Shown: positions 52,814 to 61,104, counted from the first letter of the stretch. The stretch: DNA of 64,000 bases from Streptomyces sp. M92 (GCF_028473745.1 NZ_CP101137.1:682001-746000), one strand, 5' to 3'. The notes: a model not told the origin generated them from the sequence alone. Made by a program: numbers and translations.

Positions 52814-53842
52814 TCACGGCTGCCACCACCTGGCCTTGTAGATGCCGCCGTAGGCGGCGCCGGCGAGGGTGTGGGCGGGCACCGGGCCGTTGTCGACGCG
52901 CACGGACCGGGTCCACCAGGTTCTGTCGAGTCCGCCGTCCGGGGCGGTGAGGGCGACGGTGGCGCCCGCGTTGCTCACGGCCTTCACGTTCGCCAGTGTC
53001 CCCCCGCACGAGGAGGGGACGTAGGGGGCGAACTGCCGGCGGGACTTCGAGTACTGAAGCAGTCCGTCCGTGGTCGACACCCAGAAGAGATCCGGCTCGC
53101 CCGCGACGGCGTTGAGGTCGTGACCTCCCGGCGCCCGGCCCGGCACCGGTCCGGGCAGGTCGGTGGCGTAGGCCCGCACGAGCGTCCGCCCGGTGGCCGG
53201 CCCGTTGAGCTCGTAGGCCGCCAACTGCCCGGACCCGACGGCCCAGAGCATCTCGGTGGCGGGGTCCCAGTGGACTCCGTGGGCAGAGGTGAGCGGGACG
53301 CTGGTGTACTCGGTGGCGTACGGGGACCGCGAGGCCGCGTACAGGCGGACTTCGCCGCTCCCGCTGAGGGCCACCGCCACGTTGCCGTCGGGAAGCAGCT
53401 CGATACTGTGCGGGTTGGACTTCTCCGTGCCCGCGGCGTCCGTCACGCGGGCCGCCCAGTACCGGTTCTTGCCTGGGTGTTCGACGACGGCGGCGAAGCC
53501 GTAGGACGCGGTGGTGAGCAGGTAGGTCTTCCCCTGCCACGTACGGGACTTGACCTCGCTGACGTAGGTCCAGCTGTGGCCCGGGTCCAGGTCGTCGTAG
53601 CGGCTGTCCTCTTCCGGAGTGAACTCCCAGCGCACCGAGGCGGGATCGCCGGACGGTTCCCACGTCGTCGTCGCGGAGTCGAGCAGCAGCACCCGGCGGG
53701 ACTTCTGGTCTCCCACCAGCAGGGGTGGCAGTGCGGCCGCGGTCGCCCGTCCGGAGCCGGTGGCGTGCAGTGCGGCGGTCGCTCCGGCGCCGAGGGCTCC
53801 GAGCAGCACGCCACGGCGGGTCCATGTGGTGCGGGCGCGCAT
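52814..53842 (-). CDS. Secreted beta-propeller-like protein (DUF6528 type)
   Basis: A 342-aa protein with a twin-arginine-like start (TRRGVLLGALGAGATAALHA). The mature part has repeated strand motifs ending in Asp/Gly (LLVGDQKSRRVLLLD, GNVAVALSGSGEVRLYAAS, EMLWAVGSGQLAAYEL, PDLFWVSTTDGLLQYSK), which suggest a six-bladed propeller of the DUF6528 family. Its ATG shares a base with the stop of the Rpf gene, so it is the third gene of the wall-lysin operon. No catalytic motif seen; a carbohydrate- or wall-binding role is inferred. Confidence 0.72.
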   Translation of the reverse strand: MRARTTWTRRGVLLGALGAGATAALHATGSGRATAAALPPLLVGDQKSRRVLLLDSATTTWEPSGDPASVRWEFTPEEDSRYDDLDPGHSWTYVSEVKSRTWQGKTYLLTTASYGFAAVVEHPGKNRYWAARVTDAAGTEKSNPHSIELLPDGNVAVALSGSGEVRLYAASRSPYATEYTSVPLTSAHGVHWDPATEMLWAVGSGQLAAYELNGPATGRTLVRAYATDLPGPVPGRAPGGHDLNAVAGEPDLFWVSTTDGLLQYSKSRRQFAPYVPSSCGGTLANVKAVSNAGATVALTAPDGGLDRTWWTRSVRVDNGPVPAHTLAGAAYGGIYKARWWQP

Positions 53843-54679
53843 CAGACGATGGTTCCGACGTGCATGCTGCCGTCGGGCAGGGCAGCGGCGTAGGTGTCGA
53901 AGATGCGGCCGTTGTCGTCGATCTTCGAGGCGTTCGTCCAGGAACCGCCGACGCGACGGGTGCGGTCCCACACATCACCGTTGACCACGGCCTGGACGTG
54001 CAGCGTCCCATCGGCCAGACCCGCCGAGGACACGTCCGTGATACCGCCGTTGTCGTCGATCTTCACCGCCGCACGGTCCCAGGCACCGCCCGCGCCGCGA
54101 GAGCGGCTCCAGACGTCACCGTTCACCAGCGCCTGCACATGCAGCGACCCGTCCGGCAACGCCGCCGCCGCGACATCCTTGATCGACCCGTTGTCGTCGA
54201 TCTTCGTCGCGTTCGTCCACGTACCGTCGACACGACGCGTCCGGTCCCACACGTCACCGTTCACCAACGCCTGCACATGCAGCGACCCGTCCGGCAACGC
54301 CGCCGAAGACACCTTCGTGACCCCGCCGTTGTCGTCGATCTTCACCGCGTTGCCCCACACACCCTCCGCCGACCGCACCCGGTTCCACACGTCACCGTTC
54401 ACCAACGTCTGCACATGCAGCGACCCGTCCGGCAACGCCGCCGACGACACACCCTTCAACGACCCGTTGTCATCGATCTTCGTCGCCGCCTTCTGCCAGA
54501 CCCCCGACGCCGACCGCACCCGGTTCCACACATCACCGTTCACCAACGTCTGCACATGCAACGAACCATCCGGCAGACCCGCCGCCGCGAACCCATTGAT
54601 CCGCGTGTTCTCATCAACATGCGTCGCCGCCGACTGCCACTGCCCCGACACCGACAGCTCCCGATCCCACACCGAACCG
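53842..54679. repeat. 838-bp direct repeat, copy A (lectin-like module)
   Basis: This segment encodes the C-terminal 279 residues of the Rpf protein and is nearly identical to 55158-55995, offset by 1316 bp with no indels. I count three base differences, giving one amino-acid change (Ser to Thr). Such identity, including synonymous sites, means a very recent duplication or gene conversion. Confidence 0.95.
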
Positions 54680-55059
54680 GCTGCCGGGGCCGGCGGGTCG
54701 GGGTAGGGTTCCGCGGTGTCGCCACCGAGCCCGGCCCGGGGACCGCAGGTCGGCCAGGCGCCTTCGCCCTGAACGGCGAGCACCTTTTCGGCGGTGAGGA
54801 TCTGTTCCTTCTTCGTGGCCCGGTGCGGGTAGTCGGCGTACTGCCCGCCTCCGAAGGCGTTCCAGGTACTGAGGGAGAACTGCAGGCCGCCGTAGTAGCC
54901 GTTGCCCGTGTTGATGCTCCAGTTCCCGCCGCTCTCGCAGGCGGCGACCTTGTCCCAGGTGGTGACGGAGGCGGCCTGCGCCGCGGTGGTGGTGGCGGTG
55001 AGGGGGAGGGCGACGCCGGCGGCGACCGCGAGGCCCATGAGCCGCTGGAAGGTACGCAA
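53842..55059 (-). CDS. Resuscitation-promoting-factor-type lysozyme with six-repeat module
   Basis: A 405-aa secreted muralytic enzyme. Signal peptide RLMGLAVAAGVALPLTATTTAAQA (cleavage about residue 29). The Rpf domain (about 30-105) starts TWDKVAACESGGNWSINTG with catalytic Glu in CESGG and ends EGAWPTCG, the two Cys forming the fold's disulfide. Residues 127-405 are six units of about 46 residues with the pattern NGDVWNRxRSxxGxWxxAxK, IDDNG and LPDGSLHVQ, resembling PLL/tachylectin-type propeller repeats. It starts at a TTG (55059) with GGAGAA six bases before. Likely binds a glycan and cuts peptidoglycan during germination or growth. Confidence 0.88.
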   Translation of the reverse strand: MRTFQRLMGLAVAAGVALPLTATTTAAQAASVTTWDKVAACESGGNWSINTGNGYYGGLQFSLSTWNAFGGGQYADYPHRATKKEQILTAEKVLAVQGEGAWPTCGPRAGLGGDTAEPYPDPPAPAAGSVWDRELSVSGQWQSAATHVDENTRINGFAAAGLPDGSLHVQTLVNGDVWNRVRSASGVWQKAATKIDDNGSLKGVSSAALPDGSLHVQTLVNGDVWNRVRSAEGVWGNAVKIDDNGGVTKVSSAALPDGSLHVQALVNGDVWDRTRRVDGTWTNATKIDDNGSIKDVAAAALPDGSLHVQALVNGDVWSRSRGAGGAWDRAAVKIDDNGGITDVSSAGLADGTLHVQAVVNGDVWDRTRRVGGSWTNASKIDDNGRIFDTYAAALPDGSMHVGTIV

Positions 55060-55081
55060 GGAATTCTCCAGGGTGGATCGG

Positions 55082-55126
55082 CACGAGGCGGTGCCTCGTG
55101 GCGCGACAGGGCGTCACGAGGCACCG
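55082..55126 (-). promoter_or_regulatory. Mutually exclusive hairpins before the Rpf gene
   Basis: On either strand GCCTCGTG (55093-55100) can pair with CACGAGGC at 55082-55089 (3-base loop) or with CACGAGGC at 55115-55122; the latter extends to a perfect 12-bp stem (55089-55100 with 55115-55126). It lies in the 98-bp gap between the NlpC/P60 gene and the Rpf start, about 25 bases before the TTG. This is an attenuator-like arrangement that could control read-through or translation. Confidence 0.5.
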
Positions 55127-55157
55127 TGAAGTACAGGGAAGAAGGCGTTGCAGCAGG

Positions 55158-55995
55158 TCAGACGATGGTTCCGACGTGCATGCTGCCGTCGGGCAGGGCA
55201 GCGGCGTAGGTGTCGAAGATGCGGCCGTTGTCGTCGATCTTCGAGGCGTTCGTCCAGGAACCGCCGACCCGACGGGTGCGGTCCCACACATCACCGTTGA
55301 CCACGGCCTGGACGTGCAGCGTCCCATCGGCCAGACCCGCCGAGGACACGTCCGTGATACCGCCGTTGTCGTCGATCTTCACCGCCGCACGGTCCCAGGC
55401 ACCGCCCGCGCCGCGAGAGCGGCTCCAGACGTCACCGTTCACCAGCGCCTGCACATGCAGCGACCCGTCCGGCAACGCCGCCGCCGCGACATCCTTGATC
55501 GACCCGTTGTCGTCGATCTTCGTCGCGTTCGTCCACGTACCGTCGACACGACGCGTCCGGTCCCACACGTCACCGTTCACCAACGCCTGCACATGCAGCG
55601 TGCCGTCCGGCAACGCCGCCGAAGACACCTTCGTGACCCCGCCGTTGTCGTCGATCTTCACCGCGTTGCCCCACACACCCTCCGCCGACCGCACCCGGTT
55701 CCACACGTCACCGTTCACCAACGTCTGCACATGCAGCGACCCGTCCGGCAACGCCGCCGACGACACACCCTTCAACGACCCGTTGTCATCGATCTTCGTC
55801 GCCGCCTTCTGCCAGACCCCCGACGCCGACCGCACCCGGTTCCACACATCACCGTTCACCAACGTCTGCACATGCAACGAACCATCCGGCAGACCCGCCG
55901 CCGCGAACCCATTGATCCGCGTGTTCTCATCAACATGCGTCGCCGCCGACTGCCACTGCCCCGACACCGACAGCTCCCGATCCCACACCGAACCG
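55158..55995. repeat. 838-bp direct repeat, copy B (lectin-like module)
   Basis: Second copy of the module, encoding the C-terminal 279 residues of the NlpC/P60 protein. Differences from copy A are at three positions I can find, one in the GCGACGG/CCGACGG stretch and two in AGCGACCCG/AGCGTGCCG. Confidence 0.95.
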
Positions 55996-56630
55996 TCCTC
56001 CACCGCCGGGGCGTCGTCGACGATCGACTTGTTGCGCACCGGGACGTAGGGGCCGGAGCCCGCGAAGTACGGGTAGGGGATCTGCCGGTGGTGGACGCCG
56101 GACCCGGTGAACTCGTAGCCCCAGTACTGCGTCTTCGCGTCATTGGCCCACTTGTGGAACAGGACGATGTGCCCGGAGGCGCCCGCGTCGTCGTCCAGCA
56201 GGGCGTCACCGGCCTTGAGTTCGCCCTTGCTGATGGTCTCGGTGACGCCCGCGCTCGCGAAGGTGGGGGTGGTCAGCGACCTGTCCAGGTTCCAGGCCAT
56301 CGAGACGTATCCGGAGCAGTCGGTGCGGTATCCCTCGTGCGAGCCCGTCCAGCTGTAGTCCAGCCCTTTCCCCACCCAGCTGTCCGCCCGGGCTATGACC
56401 GTCGAACGCTTGATGGCCGGCGCCGCGCTGCTCGCCGCGGCGAAGGCGGACGGCGAGTTCCTCGCCGACGTCACCGGGCCCTGCCCCGGGCTTCCGTGGT
56501 CGGACGCGGCGCCGACGGCCGCCGGGGTCTCGGCGACGGCGGGGAGCGCGGTCGCGAGCGTGAGTCCGGCGGCGACCGCGGCGACCGTGGCGACCGCGGC
56601 CGCGTGGCGAGGGCTTCTGATGTTCTTCAA
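55158..56630 (-). CDS. NlpC/P60-type amidase with six-repeat module
   Basis: A 490-aa secreted wall hydrolase. Signal peptide AAVATVAAVAAGLTLATALPAVA. The catalytic domain (about 75-200) has Cys in YRTDCSGYVSMAWNL and His in ASGHIVLFHKW, with WGYEFTG following, i.e. an NlpC/P60-like cysteine amidase or endopeptidase. Residues 212-490 carry the same six repeats as the Rpf protein. It starts at a TTG (56630), like the Rpf gene. First gene of a minus-strand run NlpC/P60, Rpf, DUF6528. The shared module should target both enzymes to the same ligand. Confidence 0.87.
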   Translation of the reverse strand: MKNIRSPRHAAAVATVAAVAAGLTLATALPAVAETPAAVGAASDHGSPGQGPVTSARNSPSAFAAASSAAPAIKRSTVIARADSWVGKGLDYSWTGSHEGYRTDCSGYVSMAWNLDRSLTTPTFASAGVTETISKGELKAGDALLDDDAGASGHIVLFHKWANDAKTQYWGYEFTGSGVHHRQIPYPYFAGSGPYVPVRNKSIVDDAPAVEDGSVWDRELSVSGQWQSAATHVDENTRINGFAAAGLPDGSLHVQTLVNGDVWNRVRSASGVWQKAATKIDDNGSLKGVSSAALPDGSLHVQTLVNGDVWNRVRSAEGVWGNAVKIDDNGGVTKVSSAALPDGTLHVQALVNGDVWDRTRRVDGTWTNATKIDDNGSIKDVAAAALPDGSLHVQALVNGDVWSRSRGAGGAWDRAAVKIDDNGGITDVSSAGLADGTLHVQAVVNGDVWDRTRRVGGSWTNASKIDDNGRIFDTYAAALPDGSMHVGTIV

Positions 56631-57004
56631 GGCGTGTCACTCTCTGCGTGCGGGATGGACTGGGCATGGGCCGGGGCGCGGATAGACATGGTCATGACAT
56701 GAGGCAGCGGTTCCGGGGTTCTGGAACGCTTGGTGTCGGGTGACCGGCCGGGTCACGCCCTCTTCCGGCGGACACAACTCTCGCCACGCGGTGAGCGCCC
56801 GGAAAGAGCTCGGCGCTGGACCGAAACGGCCCTGTCCGCTTCAGGACACCGGGCCGTCATGACGAAAGGCGAAAGGCCCTGCCCGGAAGGGACAGGGCCT
56901 CAGTACCGACGGCCATGTGGGACACACCGCAGGGCGCGCCGCCCGGCCGGACGTCGGGCCACGAAGCCGGGCCGCGCGCGGGAGCCGTACGCCGGAACCG
57001 CCCG
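56631..57004. other. Intergenic region between LuxR-type gene and NlpC/P60 gene
   Basis: This 374-bp gap holds the promoter of the NlpC/P60 operon and the 3' end of the LuxR-type transcript. Visible structures are a palindrome GTGACC-GGCCG-GGTCAC (56740-56756) and the hairpin at 56874-56900. No gene is seen, and no c-di-AMP riboswitch core could be recognised although such switches precede wall lysins in relatives. Confidence 0.5.
56874..56900 (-). terminator. Terminator of the LuxR-type gene
   Basis: AGGCCCTG (56874-56881) pairs with CAGGGCCT (56893-56900); on the minus strand it is followed by TTTCGCCTTTCG. It lies about 105 bp after the regulator stop codon. Confidence 0.6.
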
Positions 57005-58048
57005 TCAGGGCTCCGAGGGCAGCCAGCCCCGTTGCACCGCCCGGACACCGGCCTCGAAGCGACTGCGCGCCTCCAGCCGCTCCATGAGCTCGTTCGCGAT
57101 CCGCCGCGCGGTACGGTGCGACACCCCCAGCCGCTTCGCGATCGACTCGTCCGTGTACCCCCTGGCCAGCAGCTGGATGACCGTCGACTCCTGCGGACTC
57201 AGACCCAGCCCGTCCCGCACCGGCCCCTTGCCGAGCGGCTGGGCGGTGCTCCACACCGTCTCGAAAAGCGCGCACAGCGCGGTCAGCGTGCCCTGCCCGG
57301 TCAGCACCACGGCACCGGAGGCCGTGTCGCTGCTGGACACGGGGATCACGGCGACACCACGATCGAAAATGATCATGCGAGTGGGCAGTGAGGGAGCGGT
57401 GCGCACACGCCCGCCGAGCGACGCGAGCCAGTTGACATAGGCCACGGTCGCCCGGTCGTTGCGGACACTGTCCTGATAGACCGTGCGCATCCGCACCCCT
57501 TTGGCCAGCAGGTCGCGGTTGAGCGGCCGGGCGGCTTCCATGGCGTGCTCCGGCTGAGCTCCCCCCGGGACGAAGGTCATGGCCTCTTGGCGGAGGTCCC
57601 GGGTGAGCAGGGCCAGCCGGTCACGGATCGCGTCCAGCCCTATGAGGTGTTCCACTCCAGGGCTGCCGGCACTGGGCCGCAGATCCGCGTACTCGGCGAT
57701 CAGCTGGGCGGCTTTGGCGCGCGCCGACTCCAGCCGCTCCTGCTGGGCCGCGAGGTCGGCATGCTGCCGGGCCATCAGGATCTCCATGGCGATCTCCGGC
57801 GCCGTCGCCCGCAGACCCCCCTGCGACTCAGCCGACGGCCTGACCAGCGCCAGTTCGCTGAGCACGTCGAGCGCCCGGCGGACCTCCCCCTCGGGGCGGC
57901 CCAGGGCGACGGCCAGGTCGGCGACCCCACTGCGCGGCTCCGACAGCATCGCCCGGTAAACAGCCTCCTCAACCGCTCCGAGCCCCAATGACGTCAGCAA
58001 TGGCCCCCCTGCGCCGATCAATGGCCTCCACGAAGTCTCCTTGATCAT
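57005..58048 (-). CDS. TrmB-like/LuxR-type transcriptional regulator
   Basis: A 347-aa regulator. The N-terminal 80 residues form a winged helix (AVYRAMLSEPRSGVADLAVALGRPEGEVRRAL) like TrmB, then a helical linker (about 95-130), a ligand-type alpha/beta domain (RMRTVYQDSVRNDRATVAYVNW) and a C-terminal LuxR helix-turn-helix (LSPQESTVIQLLARGYTDESIAKRLGVSHRTARRIANELM). There is no receiver domain. ATG at 58048. Divergent from two small genes at 58180 and 58688, which it likely controls. Confidence 0.85.
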   Translation of the reverse strand: MIKETSWRPLIGAGGPLLTSLGLGAVEEAVYRAMLSEPRSGVADLAVALGRPEGEVRRALDVLSELALVRPSAESQGGLRATAPEIAMEILMARQHADLAAQQERLESARAKAAQLIAEYADLRPSAGSPGVEHLIGLDAIRDRLALLTRDLRQEAMTFVPGGAQPEHAMEAARPLNRDLLAKGVRMRTVYQDSVRNDRATVAYVNWLASLGGRVRTAPSLPTRMIIFDRGVAVIPVSSSDTASGAVVLTGQGTLTALCALFETVWSTAQPLGKGPVRDGLGLSPQESTVIQLLARGYTDESIAKRLGVSHRTARRIANELMERLEARSRFEAGVRAVQRGWLPSEP

Positions 58049-58179
58049 GCCATCGAACTCCACATACGCGTTCGATCGAGACCGCACGGTGAAGGATCCT
58101 GGACGGAAACGGCCAAGGACGAGACCGGCCAATCGGACTAACTGGCCTACAAGGCGCCGACGTTGGGACAGTCGGCACC

Positions 58180-58587
58180 ATGTATCTCGTTCACGTCCGG
58201 CTGTGTGGTCCGCCGGGCCGTCACCTCCCCCTCGACGCGCACACGCTGATCTCTTCGCACGCCCAGAAGGACGACGGGTTGGAGCACGTGTGCCTGCATC
58301 CGCACGCCGGACCCGACCCCGTGGTCGGCCTCTACATCGTCGCCGACACACTCGACGCGGCCGAGACCAAGGCGGCACTTCTGTGCGAGCGAGCCCTGTC
58401 CGGAGCACCGGGGCTCGACGGGTGCTCGGTACGCTCCGCGGCCGCGCCTCTGGTCACCCCGTTCTACGAGATGCTCTTCGCCGGCCCGCCCTTGCCCTGC
58501 CCCCCGGCCCCCGTGGCCGAAAGCGGCCAGGACCGTTTGGGGCCGCCGGGAAACCCTTCCGGCCCTTCCGTCGGGCCAACAGAGTAG
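58180..58587 (+). CDS. Hypothetical protein next to the secreted-peptide gene
   Basis: A 135-aa protein of unknown function. It has a predicted beta-alpha-beta core (YLVHVRLCGPPGRHLPLDAH, VGLYIVADTLDAAETKAALLCERAL) with five cysteines and a Pro-rich 30-residue tail. No signal peptide. It lies between the LuxR-type regulator (132 bp, divergent) and the 79-aa peptide gene (same strand). My impression, not verified, is that this pair recurs in other Streptomyces. Confidence 0.6.
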   Translation: MYLVHVRLCGPPGRHLPLDAHTLISSHAQKDDGLEHVCLHPHAGPDPVVGLYIVADTLDAAETKAALLCERALSGAPGLDGCSVRSAAAPLVTPFYEMLFAGPPLPCPPAPVAESGQDRLGPPGNPSGPSVGPTE

Positions 58588-58687
58588 GTCCCGCTGTCCG
58601 AACCCCTCGCCCGCTCGGAGCGGCCACGGCGTCACCGCGGAACGCCGAAACGCCCGGAGAGAGCGGCACTCCTGGAAGGAACCTCAC

Positions 58688-58927
58688 ATGCTGCGCCACC
58701 GTCTGGCCCGTGCCACCGCGGCCGTCACCCTCTCCGGTGCCCTGCTCTCGATCAGCGCCACGGCGTCGGACAGCGCGCTCTGGGACCCCACGGACAAGAC
58801 CATCGGGACCGCGGCCACGAACGACATCATCTGGGCGGCCGGAACCATGGCGGCCGAGGACATCGTCCGGGCAGCCACGCCCGGACCCGCCGCCCCGCAC
58901 ACCGCGTCCATGGGCGAGGCCGGGTGA
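58688..58927 (+). CDS. Small secreted peptide precursor (79 aa)
   Basis: A 79-aa protein with an N-terminal signal (RLARATAAVTLSGALLSISATA) and a mature part of about 53 residues beginning SDSALWDPTDKTIGTAATND and ending in a Pro/Ala tail. No cysteines, so not a typical bacteriocin. GGAAGGAA precedes the ATG. Grouped with the 135-aa gene and the divergent LuxR-type regulator, it could be an exported signal; this is inference. Confidence 0.65.
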   Translation: MLRHRLARATAAVTLSGALLSISATASDSALWDPTDKTIGTAATNDIIWAAGTMAAEDIVRAATPGPAAPHTASMGEAG

Positions 58928-58938
58928 GGGGACCGGCC

Positions 58939-59721
58939 CTAGGCCCCCCACTGCTCCCACGCCAGGTTCGCCACCAGCGCGAACACCACCGTCAGCAGCA
59001 CGATCCGCACGAAGCCGCTGCCCCGCTTCAGCGCCGTGTGCGCGCCGAGGGTGCCGCCCGCCAGGTTGAACACCGCCATCAGGGCCGCCAGCTGCCACAG
59101 CACCGCGCCCTGCCAGGCGAACATCGCGAGGGCGCCCGCGTTGGTGCAGCAGTTGACGATCTTCGCGGTGGCCGAGGCGGTCACCAGGTCCAGGTGGAGG
59201 ACGGCGGTGAGGGCCAGCACCAGGAAGGTCCCGGTGCCGGGGCCGATGAGCCCGTCGTAGAAGCCGATGCCGAGGCCCGCGAGGCCGATCGCGGCGAGGG
59301 TCTGGCGGCGGGTGGCGGGGCCGGTGGCGGGGGCGGTGCCGAAGGCGGGGCGCAGGATCACGAAGGCCGCGACCGCCAGCAGCACCACCATGATGACGAG
59401 CTTGAGGACCTCGGTGCTCATCCCGGCCGCGAAGAACGCCCCGCCCGACGATCCGGCCAGCGCCGCGAGGCCGATCCGTACGGCGGTGCCGACGTCCACG
59501 GGCGCCTTGCGGGCGTAGGTGACCGCCGCGCCCGTGGTGCCGACGATGGCGACCGCCTTGTTGGTGCCCAGCGCGTGCGCGGCCGGTGTCCCGGCGGGCA
59601 GGCCGAGCAGCAGGGCGGGCAGCAGCAGGAGCCCGCCGCCGCCGACCACGGCGTCGATCCAGCCGGCCGCGAGCGCGGCGAGGCAGAGCAGGACGACCGC
59701 GGTCAGTGATATGTCGGGCAT
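58939..59721 (-). CDS. TSUP-family (TauE/SafE) transporter
   Basis: A 260-aa membrane protein with eight hydrophobic segments and two repeat halves: LAAGWIDAVVGGGGLLLLPAL and LGIGFYDGLIGPGTGTFLVLAL carry the glycine/proline motifs of the TauE/SafE family, which moves sulfite, sulfonates or related anions. AGGG precedes the ATG. Convergent with the 79-aa gene and divergent from the nir operon. Confidence 0.85.
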   Translation of the reverse strand: MPDISLTAVVLLCLAALAAGWIDAVVGGGGLLLLPALLLGLPAGTPAAHALGTNKAVAIVGTTGAAVTYARKAPVDVGTAVRIGLAALAGSSGGAFFAAGMSTEVLKLVIMVVLLAVAAFVILRPAFGTAPATGPATRRQTLAAIGLAGLGIGFYDGLIGPGTGTFLVLALTAVLHLDLVTASATAKIVNCCTNAGALAMFAWQGAVLWQLAALMAVFNLAGGTLGAHTALKRGSGFVRIVLLTVVFALVANLAWEQWGA

Positions 59722-59825
59722 GATCGTGACCCTATGGACACGCCGGCTGTGCCGTCCATCGAGATGAGGGTCTTCTGAGGTTGCCGTCCTCCTCACACGG
59801 GCCGGCCGCACCCGCTGAGGTCAGC

Positions 59826-59863
59826 GTTCCCACCGGGAAACAGTCGTGATGCCACCGGGTAAC
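59826..59863 (+). promoter_or_regulatory. GlnR-type box before the nir operon
   Basis: Four five-base half-sites at exact 11-bp spacing: GTTCC, GAAAC, GATGC and GTAAC (59826, 59837, 59848, 59859), each separated by six bases. This matches the spacing of Streptomyces GlnR boxes (GTnAC-n6-GAAAC repeated), with some half-sites degenerate. It is 24 bp before the first nir gene start. GlnR control of nitrite assimilation is established in S. coelicolor. Confidence 0.6.
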
Positions 59864-59886
59864 ACCCGCGGCGCACGCTCGGTGCC

Positions 59887-61104
59887 ATGACCTCGAAAAC
59901 GCGTGTGGTGGTGATCGGCGCCGGGCTCGCGGGCGTCACCCTCGCCCGGCGGCTCGGTGAGCTAGGCACGCCCGCGCTGGTCGTCGGCGACGAGGAGCAC
60001 CGCCCGTACAACCGGGTGCTGCTCGCCGAGGTGCTGGCCGGACGGTACGGACCCGAGGTGATCACCCTGCCCGCGCCGGCCGGGCTGGTCCGCTCCCGGG
60101 CCACCGGCATCGACCGGGCCGGGCGGACCGTCCGCTGCGCCGACGGCTCCGTGATCGCGTACGACACGCTGGTCCTCGCCACCGGCTCCAACGCCGTACT
60201 GCCGCCGCTGCGCGGCCTGTTCACCCCGGACCGGGAGCTGCCCGAGGGCGTGCACGCGTTCCGGACGATGGACGACTGCCTGGCGCTGTCCAAGGCGCTG
60301 CGGCCGGGGGTGCGGGCGGTCGTCGTCGGGGGTGGGCTGCTCGGCGTGTCCGCCGCCCGGGCGCTGGCCGTGCGCGGCGCGCAGGTCGTCCTCGCCCAGC
60401 AGTCCGAGCGGCTCATGGAGTGCCGGCTCGACCCGGCCGCCTCCGCCCTCGTCCGGCGCCACCTGGAGAGCCTCGGTGTCGAGGTGCACACCGAGTGCCG
60501 GGTGCGGGACGTGCGGAGCGTCGGCGGGGCGGTGCGGTCGGTGGAGATGGCGGACGGGTACGCGCTGGGCGCCGACGTCGTCGTCCTGGCCTGCGGGGTC
60601 CGCCCGCGCGTGGGCCTGGCGCGGGAGGCGGGCCTGGAGGTCCGCACGGGCGTGGTGGTCGACGACGAGCTGCGCACCGGTGACCCGCGCATCCGCGCGA
60701 TCGGCGACTGTGCCGAGCACGCCGGCCGGGTGTACGGGCTGGCCACGCCCGCCCTGGAACAGGCCGGCGCGCTGGCCGAGCTGCTCGCCGGGAGCGACAC
60801 CGCCCGCTACACCGGCACCCGCTCCCTCACCCGGCTCACCCTCACCGGGCCGGACAGTCCCTTCGACCTCGCCGCGTTCGGCGAGACCGACCCCCGCCCC
60901 GGCGACGACGTCGTGCAGCTCGCCGACGCCACCCGGGGCACCTACCGCAAGGTCGTCGTCCGTGACGACCGGCTGGTCGGCGGGGTCCTGGTCGGCGACC
61001 TCGGCACCGTCGGCGCCCTCGCGCGCACCTGGGAGGGAGCAGAGCCGCTCCCGTCCGACGGCGGCCCCCTGCTCCACCTGCTCACCCACGACGGAGGCTC
61101 CTGA
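59887..61104 (+). CDS. NAD(P)/FAD-dependent oxidoreductase of the nitrite operon
   Basis: A 405-aa pyridine-nucleotide disulfide oxidoreductase-like protein resembling the N-terminal half of NirB. FAD: VVVIGAGLAGVTLARRLGEL and EEHRPYNRVLLAEVLAG. NAD(P): AVVVGGGLLGVSAARALAVRG. Second FAD: IRAIGDCAEHAGRVYGLATP. The C-terminal small domain includes YRKVVVRDDRLVGGVLVGDL. It has no iron-sulfur or siroheme part. Stop and the next start overlap (TGATG), so it is co-translated with NirB and likely supplies electrons. Confidence 0.85.
   Translation: MTSKTRVVVIGAGLAGVTLARRLGELGTPALVVGDEEHRPYNRVLLAEVLAGRYGPEVITLPAPAGLVRSRATGIDRAGRTVRCADGSVIAYDTLVLATGSNAVLPPLRGLFTPDRELPEGVHAFRTMDDCLALSKALRPGVRAVVVGGGLLGVSAARALAVRGAQVVLAQQSERLMECRLDPAASALVRRHLESLGVEVHTECRVRDVRSVGGAVRSVEMADGYALGADVVVLACGVRPRVGLAREAGLEVRTGVVVDDELRTGDPRIRAIGDCAEHAGRVYGLATPALEQAGALAELLAGSDTARYTGTRSLTRLTLTGPDSPFDLAAFGETDPRPGDDVVQLADATRGTYRKVVVRDDRLVGGVLVGDLGTVGALARTWEGAEPLPSDGGPLLHLLTHDGGS

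Noticed and set aside
56631..57004. Possible c-di-AMP (ydaO) riboswitch before the NlpC/P60 gene
   Set aside because: Such switches precede wall lysins in Streptomyces, but I could not find the conserved core elements in this leader.
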